A DNA stretch of 64,000 nucleotides from JAJRTA01 sp965603125 (lineage in GTDB: Bacteria > Zixibacteria > MSB-5A5 > GN15 > FEB-12), in NCBI GenBank assembly GCA_965603125.1, contig CBFDBU010000002.1, forward strand, positions 62,001 to 126,000, in the 5' to 3' direction. The translations under genes were made by a program, and so were the position numbers. Under the pieces are notes generated by a model. It was not told the DNA's origin. It did not search any database and saw nothing but the letters and a program-made list of their open reading frames with translations. The stretch's first letter is position 1. Each line of letters opens with the position of its first letter. Positions 44,817 through 53,849 of the stretch are shown piece after piece.

Positions 44817-45695
44817 ATGGCGACGCTTCGTGATGTAAAGAAGAGAATCCGCACCGTAATCTCGACCCAGCGGATCACCAACGCCATGGAGATGGTGGCG
44901 GCCGCCAAGCTGCGTCGGGCGCAGCAGCGGATCCAGCAGGCCCGGCCCTATGCCGAAAAGATGGACCAGATGCTCGGCCACCTGGCCGCAGCCTCCACCG
45001 GCGAGATAGTGCATCCCTATTTCGAGCAGAGAGAGATCAGGAAGAAGACGCTGGTGGTGATTACCTCCGACCGCGGCTTTTGCGGGTCGTTCAACTCCAA
45101 CATCATCAGGCGCGCAGTGCAGTGGCTCGATGACAACCGCGAATACGAAACGGAACTGATCACGGTCGGCAAGAAAGGCAACAACTTCTTTCGGATACGC
45201 CCCGTTTCGGTAGCGCGGTTCTGGGGTGAGTGGGGCGGAAGTCTCGATTACGGCCGCGCCCGCGAGGTAGTCCGTTTCGTTACCGACCGGTTTGTATCCG
45301 GCCAGACCGATCGGATCGACCTGCTGTACACGCGCTTCCTGTCGACGGCCAGGTATCAGGTGACGTCACAGGACTATCTCCCGGTGGCGCCTCCCGACAT
45401 ACCGGAAGAGGGAAACGAGAGAGACGGCGTCGCCATGGACTATATCTTTGAGCCGGACGCCGAACAGATATACGCCTCCCTGATGCCCGGTTATGCCATG
45501 ACTATAATGGTCACTGCCCTGGCGGACTCCTTCGCCAGTGAGCACGGCAGTCGGATGATCGCCATGAATGCGGCCACCAAGAATGCCGGCGAGATGATCG
45601 AGACGTTGACATTGCAGTACAATAAGGCCCGCCAGGCGCAGATTACCAAGGAACTGCTGGAGGTGGTCTCCGGCGCTGAGGCCCTCAAGGGTTGA
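44817..45695 (+). CDS. atpG: ATP synthase F1 subunit gamma
   Basis: 292 residues. The N-terminal helix 'MATLRDVKKRIRTVISTQRITNAMEMVAAAKLRRAQ'-type start and the C-terminal 'MNAATKNAGEMIETLTLQYNKARQAQITKEL' form the coiled-coil rotor shaft. 'VITSDRGFCGSFNSNI' is the conserved globular motif. It is the central stalk between the c-ring and the alpha/beta hexamer. Confidence 0.95.
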   Translation: MATLRDVKKRIRTVISTQRITNAMEMVAAAKLRRAQQRIQQARPYAEKMDQMLGHLAAASTGEIVHPYFEQREIRKKTLVVITSDRGFCGSFNSNIIRRAVQWLDDNREYETELITVGKKGNNFFRIRPVSVARFWGEWGGSLDYGRAREVVRFVTDRFVSGQTDRIDLLYTRFLSTARYQVTSQDYLPVAPPDIPEEGNERDGVAMDYIFEPDAEQIYASLMPGYAMTIMVTALADSFASEHGSRMIAMNAATKNAGEMIETLTLQYNKARQAQITKELLEVVSGAEALKG

Positions 45696-45739
45696 GTAGA
45701 TGTGAAATAGGTCGTTTCAACATAACTGGAGCTCACTAC

Positions 45740-47146
45740 ATGGCTGAAAATATCGGAAAAATCGCGCAGGTTATCGGAGCCACGGTCGACTGCGAGTTTC
45801 ATATCGACGCCCTGCCCGACATCCTGAACGCCATTGTCATCAAGGACGAAGAGAGGAATATCAACCTCACCGTCGAGGTCGCCATGCATATCGGCGACAG
45901 CATTGTCCGGTGCGTGGCGCTGGCCTCCACCGATGGCCTGGTGCGCGGCATGAAGGCCGTCGACACCGGCGGGCCGATTACCGTCCCGGTCGGTGAACAG
46001 TGCCTCGGACGCCTGTTTGACCTTCTCGGTCGATCTATCGACGGCAAGGGTGCTATCCCCGCCGATGCCAGGCGGTTGCCTATCCATCGTGCGGCGCCCG
46101 CTTTCGAAGAACAGGTGACCAGCGCCGAGATGTTTGAAACCGGCATCAAGGTCATTGACCTCCTGGAGCCCTATCTCAAGGGGGGTAAGGTGGGTATGTT
46201 CGGCGGCGCCGGTGTAGGCAAGACCGTCATCATCCAGGAGCTGATTCACAATATCGCCACCGAGCACGGCGGTTACTCCGTATTCTGCGGCGTGGGGGAG
46301 AGGACCCGCGAAGGCAACGATCTCTACTTAGAGATGACCGAGTCCGGCGTTATCAAGCGCACCGCCATGGTGTTCGGCCAGATGAACGAGCCGCCGGGCG
46401 CGCGCCTGCGGGTGGGTCTCTCCGGCCTGACTATGGCCGAGTATTTCCGCGACGAAGAGCACCAGGACGTCCTGATTTTCATTGACAATATCTTCCGCTT
46501 TGTGCAGGCGGGGTCCGAGGTGTCGGCGTTGCTTGGCCGCATGCCCTCGGCGGTCGGTTACCAGCCCACACTCGGCACCGAGATGGGCGGTCTGCAGGAG
46601 CGCATTACGTCCACGCAGGCGGGGTCAATTACGTCCGTCCAGGCCATCTACGTCCCGGCCGATGACCTGACCGACCCGGCCCCGGCGACGACCTTCTCGC
46701 ACCTTGACGCCATCACGGTGCTCTCGCGCCAGATCGCCGAGCTTGGCCTCTACCCGGCAGTCGATCCGCTTGACTCCACCTCCCGTATTCTGGATCCGGC
46801 GATCGTCGGCGAAGACCACTACCGGGTGGCCCGCGAGGTGCAGCGGATTCTGCAGCGCTACAAGGACCTGCAGGATATCATCGCCATCCTCGGGATGGAC
46901 GAGCTTTCCGAAGAGGACAAACTGATGGTGCAGCGGGCGCGAAAGATCCAGCGCTTCCTGTCACAGCCGTGCTTCGTGGCGGAGGCCTTCACCGGCAAGC
47001 CTGGCGCCTACGTCAACGTCGATGACACGGTCAAGGGATTCGACATGATTATCGCCGGTGAGCTTGACCATGTTGCCGAGCAGGCCTTCTTCATGGTCGG
47101 CGGTATCGACGAAGTATTGGAGAAACACGAGCAGGCAGGCAAGTAG
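45740..47146 (+). CDS. atpD: ATP synthase F1 subunit beta
   Basis: 468 residues from the ATG at 45740, which gives the normal family N-terminus 'AENIGKIAQVIGATVD'; the longer frame overlapping atpG is not typical. The catalytic P-loop 'GGAGVGKT' is near residue 155, the Glu of 'GVGERTREGND' follows, and the Walker B strand is 'VLIFIDNIFRF'. The DELSEED region reads 'DELSEEDKL'. All catalytic features are intact. Confidence 0.97.
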   Translation: MAENIGKIAQVIGATVDCEFHIDALPDILNAIVIKDEERNINLTVEVAMHIGDSIVRCVALASTDGLVRGMKAVDTGGPITVPVGEQCLGRLFDLLGRSIDGKGAIPADARRLPIHRAAPAFEEQVTSAEMFETGIKVIDLLEPYLKGGKVGMFGGAGVGKTVIIQELIHNIATEHGGYSVFCGVGERTREGNDLYLEMTESGVIKRTAMVFGQMNEPPGARLRVGLSGLTMAEYFRDEEHQDVLIFIDNIFRFVQAGSEVSALLGRMPSAVGYQPTLGTEMGGLQERITSTQAGSITSVQAIYVPADDLTDPAPATTFSHLDAITVLSRQIAELGLYPAVDPLDSTSRILDPAIVGEDHYRVAREVQRILQRYKDLQDIIAILGMDELSEEDKLMVQRARKIQRFLSQPCFVAEAFTGKPGAYVNVDDTVKGFDMIIAGELDHVAEQAFFMVGGIDEVLEKHEQAGK

Positions 47147-47157
47147 GTGATCGCGCG

Positions 47158-47577
47158 ATGTTTCTGCTCTCGATAGTCACACCTGAAAAGGTATGTTACG
47201 AGGCCCGGGTGCAATCCCTGGTGGTGCCCGGCACCGAAGGATACCTGGGAATCCTGTCCAACCACGCCCCTCTGATCACCGCTCTCCTCCCAGGCCGGAT
47301 CGAATTCGCCGACGCCGAGAACAGGGTGAACATTATGGCCGTCTCGGTCGGATTCCTGGAGGTCTCAAAGAACCGGGCGACCATACTGGCAAATGCCGTG
47401 GAGCGGGCCGACGAGATCGATGTGGAGCGGGCCCAGGCATCTTTCGACCGGGAGAAACAGCGTATCATTTCGGCGGGCAAGGGCGAGACCGATATCGACT
47501 TGCCGTCGGCGCGGGCTGCTTTCGAACGCGCCGCCAACCGGCTGAGGATCGCCGAGGAGCACGGCGAGAAGAAGTAG
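47158..47577 (+). CDS. atpC: ATP synthase F1 subunit epsilon
   Basis: 139 residues, 11 bases after atpD. The N-terminal beta-barrel contains 'SLVVPGTEGYLGILSNHAPLITALLPG', the best-conserved part of epsilon. A helical C-terminal hairpin ('AQASFDREKQRII…AFERAANRL') is present, so the auto-inhibitory arm is complete. It is the last atp gene; no terminator hairpin is seen after it. Confidence 0.94.
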   Translation: MFLLSIVTPEKVCYEARVQSLVVPGTEGYLGILSNHAPLITALLPGRIEFADAENRVNIMAVSVGFLEVSKNRATILANAVERADEIDVERAQASFDREKQRIISAGKGETDIDLPSARAAFERAANRLRIAEEHGEKK

Positions 47578-47776
47578 CACTTCCTCTGCATTCTCGTAAG
47601 CAACCCACAGTCTCCAAGCTTTGGTACCCGGCAACATAAGTTCCGAGCCTGTCCGCAATTCGCTGGCAAATGCACATATTGTACGGTTTAATCAGGAGCG
47701 CGCGGCACAAGAATACGTTGGCTACCTTCCCCCTCTAATCCCTTACCCCGCAAACACTTTATGGGCCGTTTTTGCC

Positions 47777-47805
47777 TTGACTTTTGCTGGTTGTTGGTGT
47801 AAACT
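47777..47805 (+). promoter_or_regulatory. Promoter of the yceD-rpmF-fab cluster
   Basis: TTGACT (47777-47782) and TAAACT (47800-47805) with exactly 17 bases between. The expected start is near 47812, two bases before the GTG chosen for yceD, which implies a leaderless or nearly leaderless message. If translation began at the upstream TTG (47784), the -10 box would lie inside the gene. Confidence 0.5.
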
Positions 47806-47813
47806 CTGAAGCT

Positions 47814-48353
47814 GTGATATTGGATTTACGGGAATTTGGTTCTTTCCCGGCCCGTAAGGATTTAGAGGGTGACCCGGAAACATTTTCACTCGCTTCTGAT
47901 GTGATCCGGAGCGTGGAAAGGTTCCGTGTCAAACTCGCAATCCAAAGATCGGGCGATGAGTATTTCTGTCAGGGAAAGGTTGAGGCCACGGTGACTTTGG
48001 AATGCGCTCGGTGCCTGACACCGTATAACGAAGAGATTGCCTGCGATATGAGTTTTATCGTATGCTCAGAAGCACAGCGAGCCGTCCATCGTGAACAGGC
48101 CATCGACGATGAGGACTATGTCTTCTTTCAGGGCTCGGAGCCGCTCGCGGACCTCTCGGGGGTGGTCGGGCAGGCGATAGTCCTTGCCGTTCCCATGATG
48201 CCCTTGTGTTCCGAGGACTGCCGTGGCCTCTGTGCGAAGTGCGGCCGGAACCTGAACGAAAATGCCTGCGCCTGCAGCGATGATGGAATTGATGAACGCT
48301 GGGAAGCCCTGAAGAAGTTCTCCGGCAACCAGCAGCAAAACATACAGGACTGA
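47814..48353 (+). CDS. yceD: DUF177/YceD family protein
   Basis: 179 residues from the GTG at 47814, whose product starts 'MILDLREFGSFPARKDLEG'. The family Cys motifs are present: 'LECARCLTPYNEEI' in the middle and 'CSEDCRGLCAKCGRNLNENAC' near the end, the latter zinc-knuckle-like. YceD is conserved directly ahead of rpmF in very many bacteria and is linked to ribosomal-RNA accumulation. The spacing to rpmF is three bases. No Shine-Dalgarno is seen before the GTG. Confidence 0.85.
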   Translation: MILDLREFGSFPARKDLEGDPETFSLASDVIRSVERFRVKLAIQRSGDEYFCQGKVEATVTLECARCLTPYNEEIACDMSFIVCSEAQRAVHREQAIDDEDYVFFQGSEPLADLSGVVGQAIVLAVPMMPLCSEDCRGLCAKCGRNLNENACACSDDGIDERWEALKKFSGNQQQNIQD

Positions 48354-48356
48354 CTT

Positions 48357-48542
48357 ATGGCACTGCCCAAAAGAAGACACTCACGAGCCAGGGGACGCAA
48401 GCGGCGTACACACTGGACCATCACTCCCCTGAACGTTGTCGAATGTTCACACTGTCATGAATTTCGTCTGCCTCATCACATCTGCCCGGCCTGCGGCTAC
48501 TATGACGGCCGCCAGGTCCTGAGCAAGAAAGAGGAGGCGTAG
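48357..48542 (+). CDS. rpmF: Ribosomal protein bL32
   Basis: 61 residues, 'MALPKRRHSRARGRKRRTH' being the bL32 N-terminus. Four Cys in two CxxC-type pairs ('CSHCHEF', 'CPACGYYDGR') show the zinc-ribbon form of the protein. That form needs zinc, unlike Cys-free versions made in zinc shortage. Located in the standard yceD-rpmF-plsX order. Confidence 0.97.
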   Translation: MALPKRRHSRARGRKRRTHWTITPLNVVECSHCHEFRLPHHICPACGYYDGRQVLSKKEEA

Positions 48543-48586
48543 GCCCGATATCGGGCCGGACTCGGGACGCCCGACGGATCATCCTC

Positions 48587-49687
48587 ATGGTATCTCCGGA
48601 GAAACATACTATCGTCCTCGATGTCATGGGCGCCGACACACCGGTGGAAGAGATTGTTAAAGGGGGTCTTGGCGCCACGCGGGAAAAGGGTGACTCACTC
48701 CACGTGATTCTTGTCGGCCGGCGGGAGACAATCGACAGGGTTTTGTCGCAGCGCCAGGATGTTCCTTCCAACGTCTCCGTACAGCATGCCGAAAGCGAGG
48801 TGCCCATGGACGTCTCGGCCACCGACGGCGTGCGCATGCGGGACAGTTCCATCCGGGTTGGCCTTCAGTTGGTGCGCGAAGGGCGGGCCGATGCCTTTGT
48901 GTCACCCGGCAACACCGGCGCGGTGATGGCCACGTCGCTTCTGACGCTGGGACGGATCAAGGGCGTGGGGCGCCCGGCGATCGCTTCGAGCTTCCCCACC
49001 TCCACCGGGCAGCCGACGGTGGTTCTGGACGTGGGCGCCAACGCCGACTGCAAGCCGGCGCATCTTTCGCAATTCGCCATCATGGGCTCCCTGTATTACT
49101 CCGCCATCCGCGGTGTTGAAGCTCCCCGCGTGGGGCTTCTCTCAATTGGTGAGGAACGCAGCAAGGGCAACGAACTGATCTTCAACGCCCGCAAGCTGCT
49201 CCAGAACTCCAGGATAAACTTCATCGGCAACATCGAAGGGCGAGACATACTTTCAGGGACTGTCAACGTGGCCGTAACGGACGGCTTCACCGGCAATCTG
49301 CTGCTGAAGTTCGCTGAATCCATCACGCCCATGCTGGTGAAGTCCATGCAGCGCCAGATTCAGACCAACGTCTTCTCACGGGTAGGTGCCATGCTGCTGG
49401 CGCCGTTTCTCAGGCGAATACGCAATCGCTTTGATTATGCCGAGTCCGGCGGGGCGCCCCTTTTGGGCGTCAACGGAATCGTGGTGATATCCCACGGCTC
49501 CTCGAACGCACGAGCCATCTACAATGCCATCAAAATGGCCCATGAGATGGCTTCCAGGAAAGTCATCGATCGCATTCGCCAGGAACTAGTGGCCAACCAT
49601 CTCGGAAATAACAATGGAGCAAAGAACAAGAGCCCGGATAATCGGAACGGGATCGTATACTCCCCCGCGGCGAATGATCAACGCTGA
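48587..49687 (+). CDS. plsX: Phosphate acyltransferase PlsX
   Basis: 366 residues. 'IVLDVMGADTPVEEIVKGG' is the family start (usually MGGD; here MGAD). 'SPGNTGAVMATSLLTLGRIKG' and 'LLSIGEERSKGNELIF' are core motifs. It converts acyl-ACP to acyl-phosphate for phospholipid synthesis. Its last 25 codons overlap the fabH start by 74 bases in another frame, and that C-terminal tail ('NNNGAKNKSPDNRNGIVYSP') looks unstructured, so it may be a late extension. Confidence 0.94.
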   Translation: MVSPEKHTIVLDVMGADTPVEEIVKGGLGATREKGDSLHVILVGRRETIDRVLSQRQDVPSNVSVQHAESEVPMDVSATDGVRMRDSSIRVGLQLVREGRADAFVSPGNTGAVMATSLLTLGRIKGVGRPAIASSFPTSTGQPTVVLDVGANADCKPAHLSQFAIMGSLYYSAIRGVEAPRVGLLSIGEERSKGNELIFNARKLLQNSRINFIGNIEGRDILSGTVNVAVTDGFTGNLLLKFAESITPMLVKSMQRQIQTNVFSRVGAMLLAPFLRRIRNRFDYAESGGAPLLGVNGIVVISHGSSNARAIYNAIKMAHEMASRKVIDRIRQELVANHLGNNNGAKNKSPDNRNGIVYSPAANDQR

Positions 49688-50603
49688 TTTCGAGAAGATA
49701 GTCGACACTTCCGACGAGTGGATTGTCTCTCGCACCGGTATCAGGGAGCGGCGAATTGCCGACGACGACATGACCACCTCTGATATGGCTGTCCAGTCCA
49801 TCCAACGGGCGCTGGAGATGGCCCGGTGTACGCATGAAGAGATTGATGCTCTGATTGTGGGGACGGTGACGCCCGACTACAAGGTTCCCTCTACCGCGTG
49901 TGTCATTCAGGAGAAGATGGGTATGCCCAACGCGGTCGCCTTTGATAACCTGGCCGCCTGCGCCGGTTTTCTCAACGGCCTCTCTATCGCGCGGTCGTTC
50001 ATTGAGTGTGGCGTCTACCGGAAGATCGTGGTGGTGGGAGTGGAGAAACTATCGTCGATTACCAACTATAAGGACCGCAACACGTGTGTCTTGTTCGGTG
50101 ACGCTGCCGGTGCGGCCGTGGTGGCGCCGGACGATAGCGGGGCCGGTATTCTGTCCACCTTTATGAAATCGGCCGGTTGCCTGCGGGAGTTGCTGTGGAT
50201 ACCGGTCGGAGGCACCAGGAACCCGTATTCACGGGAGAATGCTCTCAACGGATCGGACAAACTGCGCATGAGCGGTTCCGATGTATTCAAGGTGGCCGTT
50301 CGCGAGATGTGCGCCGCCGCGCTCAAGGTTGTCGACGATGCCGGCCTCGACCGCAAGGACATCGCTCTGGTCGTGCCGCACCAGGCAAACATTCGCATTA
50401 TCGATGCCCTGGCCAAGCGTCTTGGTGTCGGCTCGGACAAGGTCTATGTCAACATAGACAGGTATGGGAATACTTCATCAGCCTCGGTTCCGCTGGCCCT
50501 GGATGAGGCCAACCGCTCCGGACGCATAAAACCGGGAGACCATGTGGTGATGGTAGCTTTCGGCGGTGGCCTGATATGGGGCTCAGCCCTGGTGAGGTGG
50601 TGA
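49614..50603 (+). CDS. fabH: 3-oxoacyl-ACP synthase III (FabH)
   Basis: 329 residues. The triad is complete: Cys116 in 'NLAACAGF', His256 in 'VPHQANIRI' and Asn286 in 'YGNTSSA'. The family opening 'RARIIGTGSYTPPRRM' begins at residue 6, so the ATG at 49614 is required and the long overlap with plsX is real. FabH makes the first acetoacetyl-ACP from acetyl-CoA and malonyl-ACP. Confidence 0.96.
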   Translation: MEQRTRARIIGTGSYTPPRRMINADFEKIVDTSDEWIVSRTGIRERRIADDDMTTSDMAVQSIQRALEMARCTHEEIDALIVGTVTPDYKVPSTACVIQEKMGMPNAVAFDNLAACAGFLNGLSIARSFIECGVYRKIVVVGVEKLSSITNYKDRNTCVLFGDAAGAAVVAPDDSGAGILSTFMKSAGCLRELLWIPVGGTRNPYSRENALNGSDKLRMSGSDVFKVAVREMCAAALKVVDDAGLDRKDIALVVPHQANIRIIDALAKRLGVGSDKVYVNIDRYGNTSSASVPLALDEANRSGRIKPGDHVVMVAFGGGLIWGSALVRW

Positions 50604-50607
50604 TCAG

Positions 50608-51540
50608 ATGGGCAAAACAGCTCTTCTCTTTCCCGGACAGGCCTCCCAGTACGTAGGAATGGGCAAGGACCTTTATGAATCCTCGACCAGGGTCAGGGAG
50701 TTGTACCAACTGGCCTCTGAGGAGGTGGGCGCCGATATCGCCCGCCTCTCATTCGAGGGACCGGCCGAGGAACTGAAAAGGACCCGGTATACCCAGCCGG
50801 CCATCATGCTGCACTCGCTGGCGGTTGTGACCGTCCTGGACGACAACCTCCCTGCTTTCGACTATGCCTGCGGGCATTCCCTTGGCGAGTACGCAGCGCT
50901 GGCGGTGACCGGCAGCCTGACATACGAAGATGCAATCAAGGCCGTGGTGAAAAGAGCCTCGTTGATGGAGGAGGCCTGCGTCAGGAATCCCGGTGCCATG
51001 GCGGCTGTCCTTGGTCTCGATGAAAAACAGATCGAGCAGATATGTCGTGACTCTCAACCCGAGGGCATCGTTGTCCCGGCCAATTTCAATTCGCAGGGGC
51101 AGATTGCCGTTTCCGGCAGCGTGGAGGGAGTGCAGGCGACTGTCCGGCGCGCACGGGAATCCGGCGCCGGGAAGGCCATAGTTCTGGAAGTGGGCGGCGC
51201 TTTTCACTCGCCCCTGATGGAACCCGCGAAAGTCGGTCTTGAGACCTACCTGCAGGGTGTGACAATATCCACCCCGCGTTATCCGGTCATAGCCAACGTG
51301 ACCGCCCGACCGGTGACGGATGATGAAAACATCAGGCGCCTGCTCGTTGAGCAGTTAACATCGCCCGTCAGATGGTCCCAGACGATGGAGTTCCTTGTCG
51401 GGGAGGGCGTCGGGACGATCATGGAAATTGGCCCCGGCAAGGTCCTGAGGGGTCTGGCGAAAAGGGACATGCGGCCCGAGAGTTCAATCGGTCTTGATAC
51501 CCTGGCCGACATTGAAGCCTTCAGCGCTGTTGCCGTATGA
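50608..51540 (+). CDS. fabD: Malonyl-CoA:ACP transacylase
   Basis: 310 residues. 'LLFPGQASQYVGMGKDL' is the N-terminal signature. The nucleophile is Ser91 in 'GHSLGEYAAL', and 'GAFHSPLMEPA' carries the catalytic His. It loads malonate onto ACP for both FabH and FabF. It starts four bases after fabH and shares ATGA with the first possible fabG start. Confidence 0.96.
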   Translation: MGKTALLFPGQASQYVGMGKDLYESSTRVRELYQLASEEVGADIARLSFEGPAEELKRTRYTQPAIMLHSLAVVTVLDDNLPAFDYACGHSLGEYAALAVTGSLTYEDAIKAVVKRASLMEEACVRNPGAMAAVLGLDEKQIEQICRDSQPEGIVVPANFNSQGQIAVSGSVEGVQATVRRARESGAGKAIVLEVGGAFHSPLMEPAKVGLETYLQGVTISTPRYPVIANVTARPVTDDENIRRLLVEQLTSPVRWSQTMEFLVGEGVGTIMEIGPGKVLRGLAKRDMRPESSIGLDTLADIEAFSAVAV

Positions 51541-51551
51541 TGGAGAGCCGA

Positions 51552-52286
51552 ATGGATTTCAAGGGCAGGACAGTCGTCGTGACCGGTTCCGGTCGCGGTA
51601 TCGGGCGAGCCATCGCCGGAGAGTTCGGCGCTCGGGGAGCCGGCGTTGTCATCTGCGATCTCGATCAGCAGGTAGTTGAGCGGGTGGCCGCCGAAATCGG
51701 GGGGGGCAGTGTCGGGTACCGGGCCGACGTCACCAGCGCCGCCGACATCGATGAACTCTTCGGGAAGGTAATGGACAAATTCGGCCGCGTCGACGTGGTG
51801 GTCAACAACGCGGGCATCACCCGCGATGGGTTGATGGTCAGGATGGATGAGAAGGACTGGGACATGGTGCTTGACATCAATCTCAAGGGAGCCTTTCTTG
51901 TCACCAAGGCGGCCGCCAGGATAATGATGAAACAGCGCTATGGGCGCATCATAAACATCAGTTCGGTGGCAGGCCTGACCGGCAATGTTGGCCAAGCCAA
52001 TTACTCAGCCTCAAAAGCCGGCCTGGTCGGCTTTACCAAGACGGTCGCCAAAGAGTTGGCATCTCGTGGCGTGACGGTTAATGCCGTGGCGCCGGGTTTC
52101 ATTGAGACCGAGATGACAGAGGCCCTCTCCGATTCGGCAAGGGAGTATCTCCTCGGCAAGGTCATCCTGGGTCGACCGGGAAAGCCGGAGGAAGTGGCTT
52201 CGGCGGTCGTTTTCCTGGCGTCCGAGGCAGCGTCCTACGTAACGGGACAGGTGCTGGCGGTGGACGGCGGATTGGTGATTTCGTAG
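51552..52286 (+). CDS. fabG: 3-oxoacyl-ACP reductase (FabG)
   Basis: 244 residues from the ATG at 51552, which follows GGAGAG by five bases and gives the usual family length. An ATG at 51537, overlapping the fabD stop, would add five residues. The cofactor motif is 'VVTGSGRGIGRAIAGEF' (TGxxxGxG, NADPH type). Catalytic Ser-Tyr-Lys lies in 'ISSVAGLTGNVGQANYSASK'. It reduces 3-oxoacyl-ACP in each elongation cycle. Confidence 0.95.
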   Translation: MDFKGRTVVVTGSGRGIGRAIAGEFGARGAGVVICDLDQQVVERVAAEIGGGSVGYRADVTSAADIDELFGKVMDKFGRVDVVVNNAGITRDGLMVRMDEKDWDMVLDINLKGAFLVTKAAARIMMKQRYGRIINISSVAGLTGNVGQANYSASKAGLVGFTKTVAKELASRGVTVNAVAPGFIETEMTEALSDSAREYLLGKVILGRPGKPEEVASAVVFLASEAASYVTGQVLAVDGGLVIS

Positions 52287-52329
52287 GCAGACGGAAATCA
52301 AGGAAGTATTGATAAGAAGGAGTAAGGGA

Positions 52330-52572
52330 ATGTCAGTTGAAGAGAGAGTAAAGGAACTGATAATCGAACAGTTGGGTGTGGAACCGGCTCAGGTTACGGA
52401 CGGGGCCAAGTTCGTCGAAGATCTCGGGGCCGATTCCCTGGATACGGTGGAGCTTGTCATGGCCCTTGAGGAGGAGTTTGCCATTGAGATACCGGACGAG
52501 GACGCCGAGAAGATCGTTGCTGTCGGCGATGCCGTCGGATACATCACCGAACATTCCGATAAGGCGAAGTAA
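52330..52572 (+). CDS. acpP: Acyl carrier protein
   Basis: 80 residues, very acidic. The phosphopantetheine Ser is in 'DLGADSLDTVELVMALEEEF'. The ATG at 52330 is chosen over an upstream ATA-type frame because AAGGAG (52317-52322) sits eight bases before it. Its place between fabG and fabF is standard. Confidence 0.97.
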   Translation: MSVEERVKELIIEQLGVEPAQVTDGAKFVEDLGADSLDTVELVMALEEEFAIEIPDEDAEKIVAVGDAVGYITEHSDKAK

Positions 52573-52601
52573 CCCACTCCCTCAAGACCAAGACGGCTTT
52601 C

Positions 52602-53849
52602 ATGAAAAGACGAGCGGTAGTTACAGGATTGGGGGTCATCACCCCGCTGGGGAATTCGGTTGACGAGCTTTGGACGGCGCTGCTTGACGGCAAGTCCGGG
52701 ATCGGGCTTGTCACAAGGTTCGATACCGGCGACTACACCACCAAGATTGCCGGTGAGGTCAAAGACTTCGATGCCTCGGTCTATATTGAAAAGAAAGAAC
52801 TGCGCCGCATGGATCTGGCCGAACAGTATGCCATTGCGGCCACGGAGCAGGCCCTCAAGGACTCCGGGCTGGATCTGACGGCGGTTGATCTCGATCGATG
52901 CGGAGTTGTGATTGGTTCCGGAATCGGAGGCATTGCAACCTTTGAGCAGCAGCATGAACGGCTGCTGCGGGGCGGCCCGGGCAAAGTGTCGCCGTTTTTC
53001 ATCCCTATGATGATTATCGATATGTGCGCAGGGTTGGTATCCATGCGGTGCGGCTTTCGCGGTCCCAACTACGCGACCGTGTCGGCGTGCGCTTCGTCGG
53101 CCCATGCCATCTCCGACGCCGGCAGGATTATTCAGCGGGGCGATGCCGACGTCATGATTACCGGGGGCGCGGAAGCCACCATCACGCCGACCGCTATGGC
53201 CGGTTTCTGCCAGGCCAAGGCGATGTCGGTTCGCAACGACGAGCCCGAGCGCGCTTCGCGTCCCTTCGATCTTGACCGCGACGGGTTCGTGATGGGCGAA
53301 GGCGCCGGGATATTTGTCCTGGAATCTCTCGAGTATGCCCGGGCACGCGGAGCTCATATCTACGGGGAAATCCTTGGCGCCGGCATGACGGCCGACGCCT
53401 ATCACGTAACGGCTCCCCACCCTGACGGGCACGGGGCGCGCACAGCTATGAAAGCAGCCATCCGTGAAGCCGGCCTCTCGCCGGATCGGATAGACTACAT
53501 CAACACCCACGGCACCGCCACCGGCCTGGGTGATATCGCCGAGACGAAAGCCATCAAGGATGTCCTGGGCAAACATGCCTACGAGATCCCGTGCAACTCT
53601 TCCAAGTCGATGCTCGGTCACATGCTGGGTTCATCCGGCGCCGTGGAGACAATCATCACTTTGAAGTCAATTGTCGAGGGCGCCGTTCATCCGACCACGA
53701 ATCTTGAAAACCCGGATCCCGAGTGCGACCTCGACTATGTGACCGGACAAAAGCGGGAAGCAGGCATAGACTACGCTCTGACTAACTCCTTCGGCTTCGG
53801 CGGTCACAATGTGTCGTTGGCGGTAGGCAGGATAGACGGCACGAAGTAG
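52602..53849 (+). CDS. fabF: 3-oxoacyl-ACP synthase II (FabF)
   Basis: 415 residues. Cys163 in 'VSACASSAHAI' and two His in 'NTHGTATGLGD' and 'SMLGHMLGSSGAVE' form the condensing triad. The N-terminal 'RRAVVTGLGVITPLGNSVD' is canonical. It elongates acyl-ACP with malonyl-ACP. Its stop codon is directly followed by the rnc start codon, with no base between. Confidence 0.96.
   Translation: MKRRAVVTGLGVITPLGNSVDELWTALLDGKSGIGLVTRFDTGDYTTKIAGEVKDFDASVYIEKKELRRMDLAEQYAIAATEQALKDSGLDLTAVDLDRCGVVIGSGIGGIATFEQQHERLLRGGPGKVSPFFIPMMIIDMCAGLVSMRCGFRGPNYATVSACASSAHAISDAGRIIQRGDADVMITGGAEATITPTAMAGFCQAKAMSVRNDEPERASRPFDLDRDGFVMGEGAGIFVLESLEYARARGAHIYGEILGAGMTADAYHVTAPHPDGHGARTAMKAAIREAGLSPDRIDYINTHGTATGLGDIAETKAIKDVLGKHAYEIPCNSSKSMLGHMLGSSGAVETIITLKSIVEGAVHPTTNLENPDPECDLDYVTGQKREAGIDYALTNSFGFGGHNVSLAVGRIDGTK

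Noticed and set aside
52389..53621. 410-codon minus-strand frame under acpP and fabF
   Set aside because: It is the mirror frame of two firmly identified genes, with no ribosome-binding site and no recognisable domain.
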